DNA from: Micropterix aruncella
Taxonomy: Eukaryota; Arthropoda; Insecta; Lepidoptera; Micropterigidae
Assembly (NCBI GenBank): GCA_944548615.1
Contig: OX155972.1
Span: 24,432,132-24,496,131 of the forward strand
Length of the DNA stretch: 64,000 bases
Direction: 5' to 3'
The translations under genes and the position numbers were made by a program. The stretch's first letter is position 1; each line of letters begins with the position of its first letter. The notes below the pieces were generated by a model. The model was not told the origin of the DNA. It saw only the letters and a list, made by a program, of their open reading frames with translations, and did no database searches. Positions 33,195 to 42,609 of the stretch are shown piece by piece.

Positions 33195-36100
33195 TTAAAT
33201 GGCTAAATGATTTAGGTTAATGAATTTAGCGATCACTCGATAAATTTTAATGGAATTGGACGCCAGAAGGATATCGATTTTGGTAGGGAGTTCGATTTTC
33301 AATTGAATGAGATTAGGAATGAACGAAGGAAAGTTGTTAAGGAGAGGGCAATTAAAGAAGAGGTGATCCACGGTGCAGATATCAAATCCACAATCACACT
33401 GTGGGGACGGAATTACTTTTATACGATATAGGTGTGCGGGCGTTGAGCAGTGGCCTATGCGCATTCTGCAAATTGTGGAGATCTCTTTCCGCCTGAAAGG
33501 TTTTTTATAATACCAAGGTTTGTTGTGAAGGTGGGGATTTATAAGAAAATAATGTTGACCTTTAGACTTGCAAGAAGAAAGATAACTCTTCTTCCAGCAG
33601 TCCTTCGTTTCTTCTTCTATTTGGGGGAGGATGTCCGACGCAGGGATTTTGATACGGAGGAGGGCTCCCCTGGAGCGGGCCTCATTAGCCAACATATCCG
33701 CCGATTCGTTACCGGCTATTCCTGAGTGGCCTGGAATCCACGTGAGTACTACTTCATCCCCTCTCTCTCTGACAGTGCGGAACAGGGATCGGATCTGGTT
33801 TTCCAGATGAGAAGGGCGATGTGAGATGGCCGGATTATTTAATTTCTCTACCAGACTTAGGGAGTCGCTAAAAATGGCACATGGGGAAATATGGTTAGTC
33901 AGGATGTACTCGAGGGCTTTCAGGAGGGCAACACTTTCAGCGGTGTAGATTGATGCTTTGCTGTGTAATTTATAAGCGATGGGAACTCTGCGGTTGTGGT
34001 GGAAAATTCCCACCCCCACGTACCCCCCAGCTTCTGTCTTGGAACCGTCTGTAAATATGAGGTCCCAGCCAGGGAACCTGGATGCTACGAGGTCCAAAAA
34101 TACGGCATTGTTTAGAGGTGGTGGGGGCTGCCCTACTGGACATTTCGACAAGACGGTTTGAGAGAAGATGTCCGGGGTGGTAAGTCTGTCTTCGAAAGGG
34201 AGATGGAAGTCTGGGAGGAGAGCATTCCTGTGAATGATGTCCTTGAGGCGGTATAGTTTCCTATGACTAACGCAGAGGGCGGGGGCTTTGTTATTTGGAG
34301 TGTTTCTCAGCAATTCGGAGAGAAGGGTGATTTTAGGAATAAGAGGGTGATTGACGAGCTGAAGGCGTTTAATATAAAATCTATCTGCTAGTAGTTGACA
34401 TCGGAGGTTGACTGGAGGTTCACAAGACTCGGCTAGTAGGGCATTAGTGGGAGAGCTTCCCATGGCGCCAATGGTGCATCGGAGGCCTTTAAATTGAAGG
34501 GTGCTTAGTTTCCTTTGCATTTTCAAGCTCATAGGGTAGCAGATAAAGGCAGCATAGTCGATGTGAGAACGAATGAGACAGTTGTGGAGGAGCTTAACTG
34601 TGAAGGGATGTGACCCCCACCACACTCCACTGACTGCCCGAAGAACATTCAGTGACTTTTCCCCGCTGGAAACGACCTGCTCGATGTATCCCCTCCATAG
34701 TAGTTTGGTGTCTAGGATAACCCCAAGGAATTTGGCTTGCGCCTTGATGGGAATTAGGGTATTATTGAATGTTATATTCACTACTGGGGGAATATTTCTC
34801 CGAGTGAAGATAACGGCGCTACTCTTGGAGGGGGAGATAGCTAGTCCTGAGTTGTGAAGGTATATGTTTAGTGCCTCAAGCGCTTCTGATATCCTCTGCA
34901 AGGAGGCCGAGAGGTTGGGTGAGGAGTGGTATAATACAACGTCATCTGCGTATTGCAATATCCTGCAGTGATCCAGAACAGCATTCTCCAACCCCCTCGT
35001 ATAAAGATTGTATAGGATGGGGGACAGCACGCTACCCTGGGGCAGACCCTTAAAGACTGACCTTGAAATGCAATCAGACAGGGAGGGAATGTTTATAGTA
35101 CGGTCCGATAGGAGACGGCAGATGAAGGAGCAAAGTTTTTGAGGAACCCCTAGACTGACAAGTCTCCTCCCGAGGAGGGGGATCAAGACATTGTCATACG
35201 CCGCCTGGACATCCAGGAATGCTGCGACAAGAAATTCCCTCCTATGGAAGGAGAGCCGTATGTCCGTTGTGAGGATGGAGATGTTGTCGAGGGTTCCAAG
35301 GCCCCTACGGAAACCGAACTGAGTCTTGGACAGCTGGAATCTTGATTCGAAGAACCATTCTAGCCTGTTTTTTATTAAATGTTCCGCAATTTTACAAAGG
35401 GATGAGGATAATGCAATGGGGCGAAAATTTTTAGGGTTATCATTGTCTCGACCGGATTTTGGGATCGGTATGACAATCTGCGATCTCCAAGCGGTGGGAG
35501 GAGTTCCTGTCTCAAAGAACCCGTTTAGTAAATTTAGGAAGTAGGATTGGATCGGGGGAGGAGAAGAAGTGATAAAGGAGTAAGGGATAAAGTCCTCCCC
35601 TGGTGAGGAATCCTTCAAGCGGTGGAGAACCGCTAATAGTTCTGCCGAGCTGAATGGTGAGATTAGCCACTGGTGGGCACTTGGGGAACGAAGCTGATCG
35701 AACTGCGTGATATTGATTTCATCACGGTTGGGACAGGTGGAAGGTGCCAAGTTGTCAGCGAATTGTTCTAGTACCGCCTCCTTAAGTGTGGTAGAAATAG
35801 GCGGATTCAATCCGCGACGGAACCTTTTCACCATGGTCCAAACTGTGGAACTGGGTGTATCCGGGGAGAGGTTAGCGCAGAACTGTTTCCAGCCATTTCT
35901 TTTTTTAAACTTGAGGAGCTTCTTGCAGTCTTTTGCGACTTTGTGGTAAATATCCCAGTTCTTGGTGGACATTTCCTTGAGGTAGGACGAGAGGGCTGAT
36001 TTACGCTTTGAAACGATCAGGGTACAGTCATCGTCCCACCATGGAGGCGAGGAGCGCACCAAGGAGTTTTCTGCCTGTCTTCTGAAACACTTATCGGCGG

Positions 36101-36917
36101 CGGTAGTCAGACAAGATACTAAGGCGGAGTAGCACTCTTCCAAAGAGGAGGGGGTTATTGGGGGAAGTTCTGAAGCCGCAGTGTCTAGGGCCGAGGTATA
36201 TTTGGCCCGACTGCCCGGAGAACGATCAGGCTTGAACAGGGGACGACGCTTGTCAGTGGCCCTATCCAGCTGGGTGCCACAAACCTCGATCAGGATGGGA
36301 AGGTGGTCGCTGCCCATTGAGTCCTCGAGGACACACCAGGTGCTGTCAAGTAGAAGAGAAGGAGAGCATAGGGATACATCCGGGGCTGATGGGCGATCTG
36401 AAGGGAGGGAGACTAGAGTGGGGGAGCCATTGTTCATGATGCCAAGAGACATTCTGTCCGCGCAGTTAAGAAGTGCTTCTCCCTGGCGATCAGAGTAGGC
36501 ACAGCCCCATACGGGCGAATGCGCATTAAAATCACCTAGGAGAAAGACTTTTCCTGACAGTCTACCAAGAGAATGTGACCATTGGACATCTGAGATGACG
36601 GTTCTAGGAGGGATATAGGTGGAGATGAAAACGAGATCTTTAATCTGGCCACCCACGATCTGAGAGTTGTCGGAAGGGGGAAGGAGGGGGAGGGGAGAAA
36701 TACTCAGCGACCTGCTGACTAGGAGGAGAGCTCCTCCTTTGCCGTCTGCGCGATCGTCGCGAAGACATGAGTAACCTGGAATAAGGAATGAACTATGTGG
36801 GAAGAGCCAGGATTCTGAGATCGCTGCAACGTCAATACTGTGATGTTGCAGCAGATGGATCAGTTCCGCTTTTTTAGGAATGATACTCCTACAGTTCCAC
36901 TGCAATATATTGAGCAT
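33195..36917 (-). CDS. LINE ORF2: APE endonuclease, reverse transcriptase, RNase H
   Basis: 1240 codons from ATG 36917. The APE-type nuclease spans about residues 1-215 with QWNCRS, the metal-binding Glu in ISESWL, GDFNAHSPVWG and SDHLPI. The RT spans about 440-720 with motif A FLDVQAAYD, motif B GLPQGSVLSPILYN and motif C LQYADDVVLYH. RNase H spans about 950-1080 with IFTDGSK, YTAESVALLKA, FSDSLS and GNESADMLA. A C-terminal CDCGFDICTVDHLFFNC knuckle follows. It nicks genomic DNA and copies the element RNA there. All catalytic residues expected are present. The clade (I, LOA, R1 or jockey) needs a tree. Confidence 0.95.
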   Translation of the reverse strand: MLNILQWNCRSIIPKKAELIHLLQHHSIDVAAISESWLFPHSSFLIPGYSCLRDDRADGKGGALLLVSRSLSISPLPLLPPSDNSQIVGGQIKDLVFISTYIPPRTVISDVQWSHSLGRLSGKVFLLGDFNAHSPVWGCAYSDRQGEALLNCADRMSLGIMNNGSPTLVSLPSDRPSAPDVSLCSPSLLLDSTWCVLEDSMGSDHLPILIEVCGTQLDRATDKRRPLFKPDRSPGSRAKYTSALDTAASELPPITPSSLEECYSALVSCLTTAADKCFRRQAENSLVRSSPPWWDDDCTLIVSKRKSALSSYLKEMSTKNWDIYHKVAKDCKKLLKFKKRNGWKQFCANLSPDTPSSTVWTMVKRFRRGLNPPISTTLKEAVLEQFADNLAPSTCPNRDEINITQFDQLRSPSAHQWLISPFSSAELLAVLHRLKDSSPGEDFIPYSFITSSPPPIQSYFLNLLNGFFETGTPPTAWRSQIVIPIPKSGRDNDNPKNFRPIALSSSLCKIAEHLIKNRLEWFFESRFQLSKTQFGFRRGLGTLDNISILTTDIRLSFHRREFLVAAFLDVQAAYDNVLIPLLGRRLVSLGVPQKLCSFICRLLSDRTINIPSLSDCISRSVFKGLPQGSVLSPILYNLYTRGLENAVLDHCRILQYADDVVLYHSSPNLSASLQRISEALEALNIYLHNSGLAISPSKSSAVIFTRRNIPPVVNITFNNTLIPIKAQAKFLGVILDTKLLWRGYIEQVVSSGEKSLNVLRAVSGVWWGSHPFTVKLLHNCLIRSHIDYAAFICYPMSLKMQRKLSTLQFKGLRCTIGAMGSSPTNALLAESCEPPVNLRCQLLADRFYIKRLQLVNHPLIPKITLLSELLRNTPNNKAPALCVSHRKLYRLKDIIHRNALLPDFHLPFEDRLTTPDIFSQTVLSKCPVGQPPPPLNNAVFLDLVASRFPGWDLIFTDGSKTEAGGYVGVGIFHHNRRVPIAYKLHSKASIYTAESVALLKALEYILTNHISPCAIFSDSLSLVEKLNNPAISHRPSHLENQIRSLFRTVRERGDEVVLTWIPGHSGIAGNESADMLANEARSRGALLRIKIPASDILPQIEEETKDCWKKSYLSSCKSKGQHYFLINPHLHNKPWYYKKPFRRKEISTICRMRIGHCSTPAHLYRIKVIPSPQCDCGFDICTVDHLFFNCPLLNNFPSFIPNLIQLKIELPTKIDILLASNSIKIYRVIAKFINLNHLAI

Positions 36918-37073
36918 GTTGTTGTTTAGGTTTTTTTTTTTTTAATTAATGTGTAATGTATATATATATATATGTATATATAAATATATATATATATGTA
37001 TATGTATGTATAACAAAAGAAGGCAAATGAGAAAAGAGGGGAAGAATGGCTTGAAAAGAAGTGACTGTTACGT

Positions 37074-38477
37074 TTAATGAGGAAAAGCGCCGGATGAATT
37101 TCCGCCAAGGAGGGAGTTCACCGACTGCAAATCTGTCACCGTCTTCAATGACGTCGTGTCACTGCAGGATGAGGCTGCAGAATTGGTATTGACCTTCTGT
37201 TTTCCAAAGAGTTGACGTAAGAGCCTAACGATTTCCTCGAGGGTAGAGTCGTTCGGTTGCCTATTGGCATTGAGGCTGGTACCATTTACCTTCGTATGGG
37301 GAAAATAATCCCATCTGAGATCCCGCGTTGGATCATGATCGGGCTGCGAAAAGAGGGCAGAAGGAGAAGAAATTTTCCTTTTTTTGGTAATTTTACCCTT
37401 TGATTTTCCCGAGCGAGGTGGGTCGTTGACCACTACCACTCTGGGGCGGCGGGTTGGCGTATCCAAGACTGGATAGAGTGACTTCGGGGGGTCGGTTGCC
37501 GTGACGGTCGCGTAGGAGCTACGTTTGATGATGGGGAATTTGGAGGATGCATCGTGAAAGGAGATTCCGTCCTTGGCCATTATCTGTTTAATGGCCTTCT
37601 GTCTCATGTACTCGGGACAGGAAAAATCACTGGCCCTATGGTCGCCTCGGCAGTTAATGCAAGAAATAATTTGGCTTTTGCAGCTATTTTCCGTGTGGTC
37701 TTCACCGCAGCGGAAACATCGTGGGGATTTAGCTCTGCAGGTTTTGCTCGAGTGTCCAAATCGACAACACGTGCGGCACTGCATGACCGGAAGCGAGTAT
37801 ACCTCGACTGGTAAGGAGTTATAAAAGATAAGCACTCGTTCAGGAAGTTTCTGGCCCTCGAAGGTTATTACAACGGTTCTGGATGGCTTCCATACTACCG
37901 TGCCATTGGGATCCGTCGAGCGGAAATTCAATCTTCTAATATTTTTGGCCACACAAGAATTTGAGGCGTTGATGGCCTGCAATATTTCATCGTCCGATAA
38001 GTCGTTGTCTAGCCCTCTAACGAGGCCAAGACGCACTGTCGCAAAGGAGGGGATGAACGCATGGTAAGATTTCTCTTTCAGGAACTCAGCGTTCACCAAA
38101 AAGTTGGCTGAACTGCCTGACTTCAGTGAAACTTCTATACGGTTTCGACCGGTTTTTTTGATGGATGTTACATTTGGCACTTTGTTTTTTGAGATAAGTT
38201 TTCCTACCGAGAGGGGGAAAATATTAAGGTTAGGAGAAATGTCTCCCTCAACCATTTGAATTGGCTGATATTGGATGTATACAAGGAAGGGCCCCAGCGA
38301 ACCCTCCCCGTATAGGTTAGAGACCTTATTGATGTTATGTTGAGTTGGTTTAGGATCGAGGGCGCCTGAAGAGCGAACCTCCACGTTTGCCGCCACAGTT
38401 GATTCCAGCTGGTAGGTACTTAAAAGGGTTGGAGCCAGCGGCTGTACTGCCGCTGACTCCCCCCCGCCTAGCTCCAT
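37074..38477 (-). CDS. LINE ORF1 (Gag-like RNA-binding protein)
   Basis: 467 codons from the ATG at 38477. Near residues 230-290 there are three zinc knuckles: CRTCCRFGHSSKTC, then CFRCGEDHTENSC, then CINCRGDHRASDFSC, followed by PEYMRQKAIKQIMA. This is the ORF1 layout of the I/jockey group. ORF1 packages element RNA into a ribonucleoprotein. A basic stretch (KSKGKITKKRKI) downstream may be a nuclear signal. No disruption is seen. Confidence 0.93.
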   Translation of the reverse strand: MELGGGESAAVQPLAPTLLSTYQLESTVAANVEVRSSGALDPKPTQHNINKVSNLYGEGSLGPFLVYIQYQPIQMVEGDISPNLNIFPLSVGKLISKNKVPNVTSIKKTGRNRIEVSLKSGSSANFLVNAEFLKEKSYHAFIPSFATVRLGLVRGLDNDLSDDEILQAINASNSCVAKNIRRLNFRSTDPNGTVVWKPSRTVVITFEGQKLPERVLIFYNSLPVEVYSLPVMQCRTCCRFGHSSKTCRAKSPRCFRCGEDHTENSCKSQIISCINCRGDHRASDFSCPEYMRQKAIKQIMAKDGISFHDASSKFPIIKRSSYATVTATDPPKSLYPVLDTPTRRPRVVVVNDPPRSGKSKGKITKKRKISSPSALFSQPDHDPTRDLRWDYFPHTKVNGTSLNANRQPNDSTLEEIVRLLRQLFGKQKVNTNSAASSCSDTTSLKTVTDLQSVNSLLGGNSSGAFPH

Positions 38478-38796
38478 TCCGGTTCAACTACGGCAATAAC
38501 ATTTGGAATGAAATAACAAACACACAAACACGCACAAAAAAAAATAGAAAAAAGAAAATAAAACGAACTAACTACCCTATCGAGTTCCGGCCTCGGTAAA
38601 AATGGCGAAAAACTTACGATATGTGTAGAAAGTTGTTTCGGCAGAACCCAGAGGTTGCGGCCACACGTAATCACAGACAAAACAAAGAACGATTATCACA
38701 TAAGACAATTCACAGAGCAGGAAACACACGGAGACACGAGGACACCCGTAATAACGGAAACACAACCGCCCCCGTTAGTGAATCCTAATAGAATCC

Positions 38797-40974
38797 GCAG
38801 CGCCATCTTGATGCAATTCACAAGCTTTGCAAGCTAGGACTGTCATATACGACATACGACTATCGTAGTATCTACAAGCGTACATTTGACACCGAATCCA
38901 TTGTCGGCTAGTCGATTGCCACAAGTAAATCTTGTATTCAGTTATGAAAATGGATTTTAGGAAAAAGAATAATTTTAATTAAGTCGGTAAAAATAAAGAA
39001 AGATCAAATTATAAACCAGGATGCTAGGAAAATTAATACAATAATTTATTTGGGTATTATACAATTTTTAATACACAAAATCATGATTAACATGGGTAAT
39101 TAAATTCCGTACGTAAAAACGCGGACACTTAGCCACATTAAATCAGATCCGTTTAACTAGAAATTAAATCTAGTATTTTATAAAAATACTGTAACAATTA
39201 TTCAAATTAATAAAATAAATGTAAATTAAGCACCGGAAGCCTAAACGAGTCGAGTAAGAATCCATCATTAGACGGCCATGTTTCCGCCCTTTCTTTTTCG
39301 AATTCGCAATTCAGCTGGTGCGGTCGATATTAATTGAGAATCCCGTGGTGCACGTAATCAGATAAATTAACCCGGTGAGTTTTGAAGCGGTTGTTCAATA
39401 TTTAGATACAAGATGAATCCTTATCCGTTCGGTTGGGAAGGGATGGATTGAAGAGTGAGCCGACTCCCTAGGATTGGGCAAACTGACTCCTCATTTTCCT
39501 TCTCTCCCACTTATTGCTCCTGTGTAATTACAGGGATTCTCCTATCGGATTAATCTTCTCCGTTGGACCATTCCTGCCGATCTACCTACCGAATCGCAAG
39601 ACGGTCGACCGCGACCAACGTAAACATCATCGCACGTACGAGAGTGCCGCCCGTCGCATGTACATCAGCCGCCGTCTCCCGTGGGAAAGCACGGCGTAGA
39701 GCGGGAAGAGGAAGAACGGGGATCGGCCAGCCGAAAAGAAACGCGACTCCGTCGAAGATCGTCACATCGGGTCCCATCAAACTTGCAGAAGGCAGATTTG
39801 CAGACGGCAATCTTGCAGACGGCATTCTTGCAGGCGGCAGTTTTGCAGAAGGCAATCTTGCAGAAGGCAGTTTTGCAAATGTCAAACTGACGTTTCGAGG
39901 GTCGGCATTTTTGCAGACGGCATTTTTGCAGAAAATGAAGTTAGAAGCAAAACATCGTATTTAAAATTTAGTGTTACCAGAGTAGAAATCGACAAAAGCC
40001 ACGTTTTCATATGTCAGGGTAGGGAAGAAACCAGTCCACTTCTTTGAGTGTCCTCTCCATCGCGGATCTCAGCAATCAACTTTCGATTTTAGGGAAAGAA
40101 AAACCTAACCTAACCTAACAGAAAAACTTAAAACATTTTTTTTAATGTTTAGTTTGATGTACTGAATCATCCACTACAAGGATGCCGGTAATTAATGTCA
40201 CTTCGATTTTAGGGAAAGAAAAACCTAACCTAACCTAACCTAACAGAAAAACTTAAAACATTTGTACAGCTAATCCTTGTAGTGGATGTACTGAATCATC
40301 CACTACAAGGATGCCGGTAATTAAATGTGGAGAGGTAAAAATATTCACCACTTTAATTTACCCTGACATGATAATTTGCTACTTATTTTTCTAAATTTAA
40401 AATTAATAACATATGACCGCTTTACTGCTTTATTTTTGGTTTGTAAAATAATATAAAATTATTTTATTCATGTAATCATGTCCTAATGCGCCATTCTCAA
40501 ACGTTGCTAACTTCGGGTTTGTATGCAAGTTTGCTTTCTCCAAGAATGCCGTCTGCAAAAATGCCGCCTGCAAGGTTGCCGCCTGCAAGGTTGCCGCCTG
40601 CAAGGTTGCATCCTGCAAATCTGCCCTCAACAGATTTGGAACTGTCAAAAGTGACATTTGTGCAAGACTGCCGCATGCAAAACTGGCGCCCCCCGTCACA
40701 TCCTACATTCCCGTGTCCCCACGTGCTACAATCCAATAAGTGTTCTAAAATCCAATACTTTGTAAGCCGACCCTGGATAAGGATCGCACGTCTTTTGCTC
40801 TTCTTTCAATGATTCTAGTTTCTACTTTCTTTATATTCTCGTAATGGGGACTAAGATCCCAATAAATCGAATTGTAATAAAAACAAGTGACTTTTACTAA
40901 GGGGATTCTAGTTTCTACAGGTTACTATAGATTCTATAGGTCACCAAAGGTATCCCCCAACTATATATGTCACA
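38797..40974 (+). repeat. 3' LTR, second part, with foldback insertion
   Basis: Resumes after the LINE at the duplicated GCAGCGCCATCTT and runs to ATGTCACA at 40974, interrupted at 39769-40694. Flanking bases ACTG match the left flank of the 5' LTR. Confidence 0.92.
39769..40694. mobile_element. Foldback element FB1 with 15-bp-repeat arms
   Basis: 926 bp starting GGGTCCC and ending GGCGCCCCCC, flanked by GTCACATC (39761-39768 and 40695-40702). The uninterrupted 5' LTR shows the empty site. The left arm (39783-39887) has seven 15-mers of type TTGCAGAAGGCAGTT, the right arm (about 40548-40622) the inverse. The 15-base period gives pentapeptide-like text in some frames (FADGNLADGILAGGSF). The centre carries two direct copies of a block of about 120 bp with (CCTAA)3 and (CCTAA)4. 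No transposase is present. Confidence 0.88.
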
Positions 40975-40984
40975 ACTGTTATTT

Positions 40985-41165
40985 TCCTGAATAAAAGAAA
41001 ATAAAAAATAAAATAAAAAATACCATAAATTGGGTTTCTTACCAAATTATGTATAATTATCTTTTTAAATTGGTCCTCTCCAAGGCTTTTCATTTTCTCT
41101 GGAATCTTATTATAGAAGGACAAATTTTGGTGAATAAAATTGTATCGCACTTTGCTAAGTCGCTG
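40985..41165 (-). pseudogene. LINE C-terminal fragment
   Basis: Minus strand reads RYNFIHQNLSFYNKIPEKMK then SLGEDQFKKII, the C-terminal yN.iP..ik....+Fk motif of LINE ORF2. The LTR element inserted just 3' of it, and the continuation of its 3' UTR would lie left of 28960. Confidence 0.55.
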
Positions 41166-41924
41166 TTGGTTTATGTGGAGATTGGTTTAATCCTCGTATC
41201 GTGATGATGAAAATCACTATTCACAGGAGCTTCTGTTAGGTGTCTACGAGCGTACATAATATTTTGGTAGATGTAAGAAGAATACCCTCCCGCTACTTAG
41301 GAAGCGTACATTTCCAGACTCCCCCGGTTATTTGCCAGAACGCTCAGTACCGCCCAAGGTATTCCCCGAGTAGGAAACATCGATTTTAACTGTCCAGGTC
41401 AGTCCCTCTTCAAGGAGGCTACTGGATCGGAGATGACCCGTGAGTTTGGCCGACCTAGGGAAATACAGTAAAACATCATGGTTCACAACAGGCAACAACC
41501 GATCTGCCTGCTATCAAAAGATGATTCTCTGGGTGAAAACGTCAAAAATACAATTAAAATGGTTTCTGGAGTGCTACTAGTTGTCCTTATTTACTTCGAG
41601 ATGTCAAAGATTCTGTGTTATTGCCATCTCTATTAAAGGGAAAAATTTCCTAGACACACTGTAATTTATAATGACTGCTATTTATTGAAAATCATTTAGC
41701 AGTGGAAAGTAGCAGGAGCTATTTCTGTTGCGATTTTTTTGATCTGACGTTTTGAAAGTGTACAATTAAAAGCAATATATTATACCCTTTGAGGGAGGCT
41801 CAGTACATCCAAAGGTCAGAACATCCAATTTGGAAGTACCGATCTGGGCAGCACCTAGCTCTACACGGAGTACGAGCCAGAAGCTTTGTCTAAACTATGT
41901 ATAAAGAACTCTTATTTTCCACAG
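41166..41924. other. No gene; part resembles the SINE-like family
   Basis: 41330-41470 contains GACTCCCCCGGTTATTTGCC and CCGTGAGTTTGGCCGACC, faint relatives of the SINE-like element. The remainder shows nothing. Confidence 0.3.
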
Positions 41925-42179
41925 ATGACACTGCTCTATACACCAGTTCCAGCACTCGCCTCCAGAAATCAGGCTCTTAAATTTTTGGATGACCTGCAAA
42001 GAGTCTTTCTGCAAGACCTGGTATTTTCGACCGCGTATAGCTTTCCCTTCGATCCGGAACAAGGAGACAGACTTTCGGCATACTACCAACGAGCGTATGG
42101 ATTCAGAGGAGAGAAGCTCGTTGATATTTTCGGGGCTGGGTATACAGTACAATATTTAAGAAGCATTGGAGCTATATAA
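41925..42179 (+). CDS. Putative terminal exon of an unrecognised host gene
   Basis: A polypyrimidine/CAG acceptor (CTTATTTTCCACAG at 41911-41924) precedes 85 open codons with balanced composition: TLLYTPVPALASRNQALKFL, DDLQRVFLQDLVF, YSFPFDPEQGDRLSAYYQRA, then GFRGEKLVDIFGAGYTVQYL and a TAA at 42177-42179. There is no transposon motif, no low complexity and no repeat copy in the window, which argues for a host exon. The frame is also open upstream to 41886, so an unspliced ORF is possible. I cannot name the family. Confidence 0.45.
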   Translation: MTLLYTPVPALASRNQALKFLDDLQRVFLQDLVFSTAYSFPFDPEQGDRLSAYYQRAYGFRGEKLVDIFGAGYTVQYLRSIGAI

Positions 42180-42387
42180 ACCTAAGTGATAAGAATGGCA
42201 GAATTGTTAGAATTACATATAATATAAATACAAATAGCAAATGTACTTTCGATTATTCATATTAATCATTATTTAGTCACTACATTAATCTAAACAATGT
42301 AGCTTACTAGAACAGTTGCTAAAAAAGCCATCCAAGTTGTTATAAAAAAACAACCTTCTTTTGCTTCGCAGAATTACAATACAATCA

Positions 42388-42470
42388 GTTCTTAGAATTA
42401 TTAATCTGATGAGTTAAATTAACTTAATAATATAAAAAAATTAACTCATCAGATTAATAATTGTAAGAAC
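42388..42470. repeat. 30-bp inverted repeat, 23-bp spacer
   Basis: Arm 42388-42417 pairs with 42441-42470 with one mismatch (AAT CTGATGAGTTAA core). Confidence 0.9.
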
Positions 42471-42509
42471 GAGGTATCACCAAAATACCAATATCCTTTA
42501 TAAATAAGT

Positions 42510-42605
42510 TAAAAATGAATTTACCGCGTGAGGTTTGTAATACCCGACGTTTCGGTGACGTTGCAGTTGCCATGTCTGGGGTACACTGAAAGAGCTGTCA
42601 CTCAG
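42510..42605 (-). mobile_element. Penelope-like 3' end fragment
   Basis: Shares GAATTTACCGCGTGA, then ACCCGACGTTTCGGTGACGT and AGAGCTGTCA with the copies at 3427 and 3902; shortened inside. Confidence 0.6.
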
Positions 42606-42609
42606 TGTG

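Larger units (their letters stand above)
32696..38796 (-). mobile_element. Full-length I/jockey-group LINE with intact ORF1 and ORF2
   Basis: 6101 bp inserted in the 3' LTR with a 13-bp target duplication (32683-32695 and 38797-38809). In element orientation: 5' UTR 38796-38478, ORF1 38477-37074, a 156-base spacer with a poly-T and TA-rich run, ORF2 36917-33195, a 3' UTR with a C-rich (G-rich in element sense) run near 32985-32999, and an AAG-rich tail at 32696-32715. Both ORFs lack stops or frameshifts, so the copy may be able to move. Confidence 0.93.
28960..40974 (+). mobile_element. Ty3/gypsy-type LTR retroelement, deleted, with two nested insertions
   Basis: LTRs start TGTGACAC and end ATGTCACA (inverted ends TGTGACA/TGTCACA). 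The 4-bp target duplication ACTG is at 28956-28959 and 40975-40978. A primer-binding site follows the 5' LTR (30293) and a purine tract precedes the 3' LTR (about 32582-32594). The interior keeps only integrase. The 3' LTR is split by a 6.1-kb LINE and by a 926-bp foldback element. Without these, LTR lengths agree (about 1.33 kb each). Confidence 0.93.

Noticed and set aside
33450..36498. Plus-strand frames of 60-105 codons within 33.4-36.5 kb
   Set aside because: Antisense shadows of the intact LINE ORF2.
39563..39964. 133-codon frame with pentapeptide-like repeats as a real pentapeptide-repeat protein
   Set aside because: The frame starts in LTR sequence and crosses the insertion junction; the repeats read similarly in other frames and in the inverted arm. 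DNA-level repeats explain it better.
39783..40622. Direct 15-bp repeats as a CRISPR array
   Set aside because: No spacers; contiguous units; inverted at the other end; eukaryotic context.
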